DNA from: Rostrohypoxylon terebratum
Taxonomy: Eukaryota > Ascomycota > Sordariomycetes > Xylariales > Hypoxylaceae
Direction of reading: 5' to 3'
Length of the DNA stretch: 17,213 bases
Assembly (NCBI GenBank): GCA_022497145.1
Contig: MU386089.1
Span: forward strand, 1 to 17,213
Shown here: positions 8,336 to 17,213 of the stretch, piece by piece
How the letters are laid out: each line of letters begins with the position of its first letter
How positions within the stretch are numbered: the first letter of the stretch is position 1
Made by a program: the position numbers and the translations under genes
The notes under the pieces: generated by a model
Told to the model about the DNA's origin: nothing
Database searches by the model: none
What the model saw: only the letters and a program-made list of their open reading frames with translations

Positions 8336-11300
8336 CCTTAATCGGTATATAAATTAAAAAAAAAACTTAATTTTAATCTTATTATTTTTATAATTTTAAC
8401 GCTTTTTAAAAAATCACTTAATAATTAATATGTTTAAAAGACCAATTAAATATTAACTTTATTAAGTTGTTATTAGTTATATAAAACGATTTTTAATTAA
8501 AAAAATTTAAAAACTTAATTTAAATTATTTCATTTTTACGTTTTTATTAAACTAGTTATATAAAAAAATATTATTTTCTTTTATTATATTTTTACATTAT
8601 AAATATTAACCGCCGTTAATAAAAAATTAAAAAAAGAATTTTATTAGGTTATAATAACGTAAAGAAGGAAAAAACAAGCTTATTAAAATAAAATAAAAGT
8701 AAAGGAAAAATTAAGGATTTTTTATTAATAAGTAGTAAAAATAAAAAAGTAATAATTTATTTAAAAATAACTTGTTCAAAAGTTATCATTAAAAAATAAA
8801 ATAAATACTTGAATAAATACTTAAAATATTAATAATTTTATTAACAAATTAATTAAAAGAATTACTTAATAATATAATATAATTAAAAAACTAATTAATA
8901 AAAACGATATAAATTAAGTTAATTAACGCATTATAAAACTTAAATAGATAATTAAAGCGAAACAATAATTAATTAAATTAAAAAGAATTAAAAAATTAAA
9001 TAAACTTTTAAATAATAAAAAATAACATATTGAACAATGTATAAAATAAAGTTAAAAAAATAAAAATAATAACAATAATTTTAGTTTATTAAATAATAGT
9101 GATAATAATAGATTAAATTTAAAAATTAATAACATTACTATTTTTAAAATGAATTAATTATTTTATAAACGAGAAGAATACCTAGGAAATCTTAACTTAA
9201 TATTTTATTAAACACCGAAAAAGTTTAAAAAACCTATTAAACATATGTTATATATTATGAATAATATAAATTAAAAGTTTTAATCGTTATAACGAAAATA
9301 TATTAAAGAAAAACTTAAGTTCGAGAAAATATTATTTATAATAATTATAATTATTTTATTAAATAAATATCAACTTTACTTAAAAATATTAAATAGTAAG
9401 ACAACTGAAAAAACCCTAATAAAAATAATATAAAAACTATAAGCATTTAATAATTATTTAAACTTTTTGAAACAACAATTAAAACTTAAATTAAATGTTA
9501 TTTAAGTATTAATTAACCTTTTATACTAAATTATCAATTAATTTTTAAGTTTACTTAAATAAATATGAAAAAATAAAACTTAAAATATAAATAAAAATAA
9601 TAAAATAAGTTTAAATTAAATAAAATATTTAGTAAATAAAAAATAAAAACAAATGTTAACGAAATAATTATAATAAATCCTTTAATAGAAAATAATATAT
9701 TAATAACCGTAATTACTTATTATTTTATTAAAAAAATAATGATAGTTATTTATTATCTTATCGAAAAAATAATAACAATTATTGTTTAAAACAAAAAAAT
9801 CGAGAAAAAATAATAGAAAGATTTTTCGTTGTTATTTATATAATAATAAATCTCACTTAGTTAATTAATGTCTTAAATAAAATTAAACCTTAAAGAAAGA
9901 AAATAAAAATAAAAAATTTTAAAGTTAAAAAAAAGACTTTTAAAGTAAAGGTTATTTAAAAAAAAACAGGGAAAAAAGTAAGTTTCGTAAACGTTACCCT
10001 CGTAATTACAAAGTTGAAAAACGATAACTTAAAAGTAATTATATATTTTTATATTAAAATTATAATTTACACTGTTGAATTTAATATTAATACTTTTATT
10101 AACATAAATACTTATATAAAAGTTAATTACATTAGCATATAATTTATTAAATAAATAAAATCATAAAAAATAAAACATATAACTTTTATTATTAAAGCCG
10201 TCAGTATATTAATATATCTCACTTATAAAGTTTACCGAGTATTAATTACCGCCACTAAGAGCCGTAATACCACATAAACTTTTACACACAATTATAATTA
10301 ATAAAAACCTTTAAAATTATAAAAGTTTTATATTATTATTAATAATTATTTTTAAAGAAAAACATATTATTTTAACCTTAATAAAAACCGTTAATGGTTT
10401 AAAATAATAATATTTTAATACGAAATTTTAAATCCTTATAAATTTATTATTTTTATTATAAGAAGAATTATACTTTTACTTATAAAAGATATATTATTAC
10501 TTAACAAAAAAAGTTATTTAATATATTAGTTAAAGAACTTTTATTTATAAAGTTATAAAATTATTAAAATATATTTAAATTTAATAAGGTTAATAAACTT
10601 TTATTACACCGAGACATTAATTATTTTATTAACACCCTTTTTAAGGTAATACCTTATTATTATCTTATTTACTTATTAATAAGGAATAAATTAAAAATAC
10701 TTTAATAGTATATAAATAAAAACTTAAAACTAAAAAAAATATATGAATTTAAAAGCTTTACTAACATATTTATCCTTTTTATTCTTAAAAAAAATAAGAC
10801 TTTATAATTTTATGTAAATTATTGAAAACTTAATAAAGTTATTATTAAGAATAAGTATTTTTTACTTTTTATTTTTGAAATTTTAAACCGAATTTTCGGC
10901 ATATAATATTTTTCTAAGATTAATTTTAAAAATATATATTATTAGATTTAAATTAAAAAAAATAATAAATAAAAAATAATTTTTTAAACACGTTACGATT
11001 ATTACAAGTACTTAATAATGCTTTTTAATTTAATAAATGCTTTTATTACTTTTTAAAACTACATTTATTAAGTCTTTTATAATTATTTAAATATTTTTTA
11101 TATTATATATTTAAATAATATTTTAATTTTTTCTAAAAACCGAGATCTACATATAAAATATTTATACTTAATACTATAAAAATTTTAAGAATATAACTTA
11201 TATATTAAACTATTTAAATATTTATTTTATAAAAATAAAATTAAATTCTCAAGGTTTATTATATTTGTTAAAGGCATTTTTACAAAGCTTTTAAAGGTAA

Positions 11301-13700
11301 AAATTATAACTATTTAACCCGAACTTATTATATATTATAAAGTATAATAATTTTAAAGATTTTATAATTTTTACAAAAGATTTATTAAAAATTATTCCCA
11401 TATAATAAAACCCTTAAATAATTTATTATAAAATAATGTTAATAGTAAAAAACTAAGAAAAGTATATTTATAAAGTAAGGTAATAATTGTATTTCATTAG
11501 TTATATAATACTTTTATTAAAGCTTTTTTACTACGTTACTTTAATTTTAAACTACCGATTTAAATAAAAACTAATACGTTTACGTATATTATAATTATAT
11601 AAAAAGGTATATTATTTTATAGCTTTCTAATTACGTAAGTTTAAAAGATAGAATGAAATTATAAAACTTGAAACGATAAAATAATAATGATTATTAAATT
11701 ATCTAGATATTAAAAAGAATACTTATAAAGTGATAAATATATTATAAAGGTTTTATTAAATTATTAAAACTTATATATGTTTATAAAGCAATTAATATTT
11801 AATAGAAGAAAATTTTATTAATGTATATATTTAACAAGTTATATTTTTAAAATTAAATATAAAAGAATAGGAAGAAATCTTTTATAAATTTTAAGTTACA
11901 TCAATTTAACTATAAAAAAAGCCTTAAAAATTAAAATATAATTAAGGGCCGTTAATAAAGGTTAAATTAATACCATTGTAAATAATAAAACCTTAAAAAA
12001 TATAATTATAAAAAGCGAAGTTTTAATTTTTTAAAAGTTCACTTAAATTATATAACTAATTAAATTAAATAAATGATATTAAATAAATTTGTAAAAAAAG
12101 TATAAAAGTTTTAAAAAGTAAAAGTAAACGAAATATTAATAAAGGAAATAACATATAAGTTAAATTATTTTAACGAGTTAAAAAAATTATTATAAAAAGC
12201 TTAAAAAAAACAAAAAGAAATTATTAAAAAAGGAAATTAACATTAATAATATTTTTTAGTTAATTAGTAATAATAACTTATATTAATTTAAAAATTAAAT
12301 AAATATGTTAAATTAATAAAACATTAAAGAAAAATTAATAATGTAAAACTATAAAGACTTATATATAAGATATTTTAACGTTAAATATACTTAAAGTTAT
12401 TAATAAAAAATACATTTAAAACGATATAAAATAAAAGGTATAAGTATGAGTTAATAAATATAATATATATTGAAGCGTTAAAGCATTTAAACATAAACTT
12501 TATAAAAACCTTTATTTATTTTTATTACTTATAAAACTTTAAAAAAAAATTACAATAGATTTTATTACGGAACTATTATTAGTTTAATTCAAAAAATAAA
12601 AAATTAATATAATTTTTATTATTATAAACTAATATATAAAAATAGCGGAATTTATTTTAATTATCACCGAATTTAATGTAGTAAAATTAACTTAACTTTT
12701 AAAATAATATATTTTCATTAAGTATAAAACATTTAATCGTATAATATTAAATAAAAAAATAATATTTATCAGTTAATTTTAGTTAAATTTTTATTATTAT
12801 TACATTGATAAAAACAACTATTAATAATGTTTTAATTTTAAATGAATGGTTAAACGGAAAAAGTAAATTAAAAATTTAAACTTTATTTATAATATTTTAT
12901 ATTAAAGGAATAAACTTATTAAACGTTAATATTAAAAGAAATATAATTTACCTATAATAATATATAAAATATTATAATAGATATTTCACTTTCTATAACT
13001 TTAATAGGATATTATTCGATAATAAAGTTTAAAATTAAAGATAATGTCTTTGAAAAAAAGGTATTAACAATTAAAGTAAAAATATAAAAACTAAAAAAAG
13101 TTAAGAAAGAAGTTAAAAAACATTAAAGATATACGATTAAGTTGTAAGTTAAATATCATAATAAACGTTATATACTATTAACGTTAAAAAATAACTTAAT
13201 TACGTTATTTATAAAAAATTTAAAACTTAAAGAAATTAATTTTAAATTAACCCTTAAATATAATAATCCTTTAAAATTTTTAAATTAATAAATAAACTTA
13301 TATACCGTATAATATTACCTAATAAATATTTATAGTTATATAATATATTTTTAATTTTTTTATTAAAACGTTAAAAGCTAAAACCCGACATAAAATTAAA
13401 TGATTTTTTATAACCTTTAAACTTTATTAACGATAAAAAGGAATAAGAAATAAAAACAATTATAAAAAAAGAGTAATAAATAAGGATATATTATATTTAA
13501 TAAAGTACATAAAATGGCCTTTTAAATATAATTAATAAGTATTTAAAGATAATATATATAACGTAAAAAAAATTATTAAGTATAAAAAAATAACTATTAA
13601 AAAAACCATAAAAAAAAGCGATTATTAAAAAATGTATTTAAAGCGTAAAGCTAACTATAATAATATTTATTTTTATTTGAAAGATAAAAGCATTAGATAT

Positions 13701-13735
13701 AAACGGACGGGGTAACTGTTTTTAAAAAAAAGAGA
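13701..13735 (+). other. Purine-rich tract before LTR copy C (possible polypurine tract)
   Basis: AAACGGACGGGG (13701-13712) and a 12-base purine run (13724-13735) precede copy C, the second ending 4 bases before its start. LTR retrotransposons use a purine tract next to the 3' LTR to prime plus-strand DNA, so this fits B as 5' LTR and C as 3' LTR. The G-run is also one of the few unmutated spots here. The tract does not touch the LTR start as I placed it; if the LTR instead began at TG 13717, the GGACGGGG run would lie 4 bases from it. Confidence 0.4.
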
Positions 13736-13756
13736 TAATTATAAAACTATAAAAGG

Positions 13757-13782
13757 TTTTAAAGGTTAAATAACCTTTAAAA
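13757..13782 (+). repeat. 26-bp palindrome in LTR copy C
   Basis: The arms TTTTAAAGGTTA (13757-13768) and TAACCTTTAAAA (13771-13782) surround AA, unchanged from copy B. Confidence 0.75.
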
Positions 13783-13868
13783 AGCACTAGTTTAATCCTT
13801 TTTAAAGGTTTAAAATAAAGGCATTATATAATTAATAAGATATAAAAAGATAACAATTAAAGTAAAAA

Positions 13869-13891
13869 TACGTGATTAGGTTATATAAGTA
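13869..13891 (+). promoter_or_regulatory. Putative LTR promoter in copy C
   Basis: TACGTG (13869-13874) is followed 7 bases later by TATATAAGTA (13882-13891), the same spacing as in copy A. The E-box is one transition away from CACGTG. Inferred core promoter of the LTR family. Confidence 0.35.
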
Positions 13892-14014
13892 AGTTGGATA
13901 AAATAGTTAAGTTAAAAAGTAAATATAACTTTTCTTTTTATTCTTTAAGCTTTAATTTTAAATAAATATACGATATATTGTTTATTACTTAGTTTTAATT
14001 TTATTATCTTTACA

Positions 14015-17000
14015 ATTATATTAATAATTTAATAAATATCGTAACAATTAAGAAAATATATTAAAAATTAATTTATTTTTTTAAAAAATATAATAAAATT
14101 AATAATAACATATTCAATTCATAAAGATATGATTAAAAATAAATTTCTTTAACTTTTTAAAAAAGCTACTTAATAATAATAAATTAATGTATTAATAAAA
14201 AATCTATTAAAAAATATTAATAAAGTTTTTAATAAGTTTAAAACGAAATAAACTATACTTATTTATAAAATAATAATTAATCTTAAAAAAGTAAAATATT
14301 TTTAAAGTAATTATTTAAAAAGTATTTTTATTAAAATATATAAATAATGATAATTTTAAAAACCTATCAAATAACTTAATTTAATAATTTAATTTATTAA
14401 ATAGATTTAATATATAATACTTTAAATAAAAAATCTTTATATAATACATATTTTATTAATAAAAACGGTTATTTCTAATTAATATTTAAATTATTTTAAT
14501 AATAAATAAAAAGTTCAAAAATTATAATTATTTATAAATAATTTACGAGATATTTTAACTTTTATAAATAATTAATATTAACTTAAAATATTTATTACCG
14601 ACTGATAAATTTATAATATTTTTATTATCATCGTAATATTAATAAATCTTTTTATTATAATAATTAATATCATTATTAATGTAAATAATACTTAAAATTT
14701 TAATAAAAATAAAGTAAATTAATGTAATTATTATAATAAAAATAATAAATATTTTTAATAATATAAAGATAAGTATAATTATTTACTTAACCGATGTTAT
14801 AACTTAGATAATTTTTAAGACGATTAATATCGTTATAAGAATTTTTATTATAAGCGTTATAATCGCGGATTTAAACACCGCGTAAAACGATATTACTTTT
14901 TACGTTGTGGTAATAATCCCCGTCGTTTTTAGCAATAAATTAAAAAAGGTGACCGAAAAAACCAAGGTTATATAATTGATAAAATATATTACGTATTAAA
15001 GAAATTTAATTTAATATAAATAAAGCAATAATTAATAATAAACGAATACTTTTAATAAATAAAATTAACAAAAAGTAATACAATAACTTTAATATTTATA
15101 TTATTAATAATTATAATAAAAACACATAAATAATTTATCGTAAATGTTAAAAAGAATTAATATAAAATCGAATTATTTATAATATATATTTATTAATAAA
15201 TGTTAATTATTAATTAAATTACTATATAAATAAACTTGAAAATAAAAACATATAAATAAATTTTAAACGTATAAGTTTACTTTTTTAAATACGTTACATT
15301 TATTTTTAAACTTAATTAAACCGAATATTAAAAGAATTTCTATAATAATAAAAATATAAACTTATTATTAAAACGAAAATATTAAAAGCTTTACATTAAA
15401 AACATTAAAAATGATTATTTTACTATTTAATAAAAGAAATTATATCGTAAATAAATATTAATAAATTAAATAAAACAAAAACAAATTTCATTAATAAACC
15501 ATTAAAATTTAAACTAATAAATAACAAAAAAATATATACAATTAAATAAATATATAAGTTTAAATTATATAATACTATTAAAATAGAAAAAATCAACATT
15601 ACTTTAAAAGATATTACAACTTGAAAATTAATATCGTTAATAAAAAAAGCATAAAATTTATAATATATATTAATAATAGTGTAAGTTATCGCATAGTAAA
15701 TAAATAATAACTTAAAAGTTTTATCAAAAAATTTAATATATTTATTATAATTAAACCTTTTTATATTATAAGTATTAATCTTAAAAGATTAATTTATATT
15801 AATAAAACTCGTTTTTTATTAAATTTATAAGAAATAAACATTTACAATAAAAAAGCATTAATTTAAATTCCTACTAAAATATAAATTTATAATAAATTAA
15901 AACTTAATTTTTCATTCGAAATGAATTTTTCTAAACTATAAAATAATATTTATATTATATTTTAAAATTTAATTATTTATTTAAATAATAAAACGAAAAA
16001 AATTTAATGTTATATAATAATTATAACTTAAGTGATTATTTTAACTTATACTTTAATAGTAATACTTATGTATTATTATAATCTTTTAAAAAGTAAAGAT
16101 TTTTTATTTACGTTAATATATTTAAAAGTATTTAATTTAATTTATAATGTTTAATCGATAAGAGAAATTATATTTATTAATAACTTAAACTAAAAAAAAA
16201 TTATTTTTAAAAAATAAAACTTAAATTTATAAGTAAAGTAATTAATAATGTTTTTTAAGTTATAAGTTAAGAAAGAGACAAATATAATATAAGTAATGAC
16301 ATTTAAAATAAACGATAATAATAAAATAATCGACTATAAAAAATATAGCTATTTAACTATTAAATTCATTTTATTATAAAAGTTATATATTATAATGTAA
16401 TTTAAAAACACAACTTTAAAACAAGTTAAAAAGTTATTATAAAACTGTTAAAAAACTATAAATTATGATAGTTTTTTTTAATACGAGCTAATTAATTAAT
16501 ACTTTAAAAATCTTTTCCTTAAATAATATTTATTATTACGCAATAAATTTTAAATTTAAAAAAAAAGTTAAAAATAATAGAAAAATATAACGTTTAAATA
16601 AATCGAGGAATAATTAATTTACTTAAAAAGTTAACAATAATAATCGATTTATAATAAAGTTAAGAAAAAACTTGTAAGCTTAAAACTTTATACTCATTAA
16701 ATATTTAAAATAAAAAACTTCTTAATAAAACGTTTAATAAAATACATTAAAAAGGCAAATTAAAATAGCAGAAAAAATTTACATTATTTAATTATTTATA
16801 TTTTATTATTTAAAAAAAAGTAAATAATATTAAGAAAAACGCATTATAATCGATTTAAAGGCTTTAAATAAAAAAACGTTAATTAATGTTTATTTACTAC
16901 CTTTATAAAATAAAATAATTGAAAAAATAACTGGTAAAAGGTTTTTTTATAATAATAAATAAAAATAAAGATAAAATAACTATTATTTCACCGTATAATT

Positions 17001-17103
17001 TTAAAATAACTAATATAACTTTTATAAGTTTTAAAAATAACTTAACTTATATATAATAATCTATGAATTACTTATATAAACCTTTTAATAAATTCGTAAA
17101 AGT
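14015..17103. mobile_element. RIP-degraded right part of block 2 (unclassified)
   Basis: About 3.1 kb of AT-rich, stop-filled DNA downstream of LTR copy C. No further copy of the ~275-bp repeat was seen. A slightly G+C-richer patch at about 14815-14960 holds a small perfect hairpin, CGCGG (14864-14868) with CCGCG (14878-14882). The right edge at about 17100 shows no terminal repeat matching the left edge of block 2. Probably a separate old transposon. Confidence 0.55.
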
Positions 17104-17213
17104 ATGTATCGATACCATTGTGCGTTGCAGTCAATCGGTCTACGGTGTTCCGTAGCACTACTTCACACGTATTGCATGAGGTGCCTGGTGGAACTAGTTG
17201 TAGACGTCATTAT
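17104..17213. other. Normal-composition right flank, probably host sequence
   Basis: Base composition returns abruptly to balanced, with ordinary CpA and TpG. It contains the palindrome GTATCGATAC (17106-17115) and a hairpin with arms CTACGG (17140-17145) and CCGTAG (17150-17155) around a 4-base loop. A plus-strand frame starting with ATG at 17104 stays open to the window end (36 codons). That length is expected by chance at this composition, and the ATG lies right at the edge of the mutated block, so no gene is called. Confidence 0.55.

Larger units (their letters stand above)
7514..13739 (+). mobile_element. Interior between LTR copies B and C, probable RIP-destroyed retrotransposon body
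   Basis: About 6.2 kb of AT-rich DNA between two same-orientation LTR copies. That is the right length for the gag-pol interior of a fungal LTR retrotransposon, giving a total near 6.8 kb. All frames are dense with stops and no reverse transcriptase, integrase or protease motif could be read with confidence. Long parts (about 8560-10000 and 11860-13740) have more A than T on the plus strand, which would fit an A-rich retrotransposon coding strand in the B-to-C direction. Slightly less-mutated patches lie at 9960-10020 and 10190-10290. The alternative is that B and C are unrelated insertions and the interior is mixed. Confidence 0.5.
13740..14014 (+). mobile_element. LTR-like repeat, copy C (possible 3' LTR)
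   Basis: This 275-bp copy in plus orientation begins TATAAAACT and ends TCTTTACA. It aligns with copy A over the whole length, and most differences are transitions (for example CCGT in A is CTAT here, and GCATT is GCACT). It keeps the 26-bp palindrome (13757-13782) and the TATA-like TATATAAGTA (13882-13891); TACGTG (13869-13874) replaces CACGTG. It retains more G and C than B, so it is less mutated. The 5 bases before it are ATAAT and those after it ATTAT, a 4-of-5 match that is not significant in such AT-rich DNA. No 5-bp duplication therefore proves the B-C pair. Confidence 0.65.
5427..17103. mobile_element. RIP-degraded AT-rich block 2 (nested transposon remains)
   Basis: About 11.7 kb with the same extreme AT richness, TpA excess and CpA/TpG loss as block 1. 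It contains the three LTR-like repeats annotated separately. The left edge begins TGTAACA at 5427, immediately after the island, and the right edge is near 17103, where composition returns to normal. Every frame is full of stops. The presence of a solo LTR, a possible full-length element and unclassified flanks suggests repeated nested insertion before or during RIP. Confidence 0.75.

Noticed and set aside
9960..10142. Plus-strand open frame of 60 codons between a TAA at 9957-9959 and a TAA at 10140-10142.
   Set aside because: It has no ATG, a low-complexity Asn/Ile/Lys/Tyr composition and no domain. In 17 kb of six-frame AT-rich sequence a few open runs of this size are expected by chance.
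15624..15648. Minus-strand string that would read like a reverse transcriptase FxDDI core if one TpG-to-TpA change is undone.
   Set aside because: The upstream PFG-type motif is not found at the expected distance, and such strings arise readily in AT-rich DNA.
17104..17213. ATG-started open frame of 36 codons running off the window end.
   Set aside because: An open run of this length has a substantial probability by chance at normal composition, and its ATG abuts the mutated block. No motif is recognisable.

Overview
No protein-coding gene in this window can be supported. About 97% of it is extremely AT-rich DNA. A hand count over 181-540 gives roughly 13% G+C, with stop codons in every frame. 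The base pattern is that of repeat-induced point mutation (RIP): TpA is in great excess and CpA/TpG are strongly depleted, while CpG survives. Of the 19 C residues in 181-540, 6 are followed by G and only 3 by A, although A is about half of all bases. This points to a filamentous ascomycete (Pezizomycotina) and a transposon graveyard, an AT-rich isochore that is probably heterochromatic. I cannot name a genus.

Layout. Three stretches have normal composition: 1-88, about 5051-5426 and about 17104-17213. They are probably host sequence, or sequence never subjected to RIP. They separate two RIP-degraded blocks: block 1 (about 89-5050) and block 2 (about 5427-17103). The switch in composition is abrupt at each edge. 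Both left edges carry the same 8-mer, TTGTAACA (88-95 and 5426-5433).

Block 2 contains the best-supported structure: three copies of one ~275-bp repeat, which I read as the LTR of a retrotransposon family. Copy A (5547-5822, minus orientation) has matching 5-bp flanks, ATAAA, and looks like a solo LTR. Copies B (from 7245) and C (13740-14014) are both in plus orientation and 6.5 kb apart. They could be the two LTRs of one full-length, RIP-destroyed element of about 6.8 kb. A purine-rich tract lies just upstream of C. All three copies keep an identical-armed 26-bp palindrome near the 5' end and a TATA-like TATATAA(A/G)TA. An E-box-like CACGTG is intact in A and altered by transitions in B and C. 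The sequence differences I compared between A and C are overwhelmingly C/T and G/A.

The remaining AT-rich DNA (block 1, 5828-7244, 14015-17103) is probably other RIP-degraded elements that I cannot classify by eye. A few less-mutated patches (2764-2890, 7506-7590, 13701-13720) stand out. I found no tRNA that folds fully, no rRNA, no CRISPR array and no intact open reading frame, and no convincing novel system; what is visible is transposon decay.
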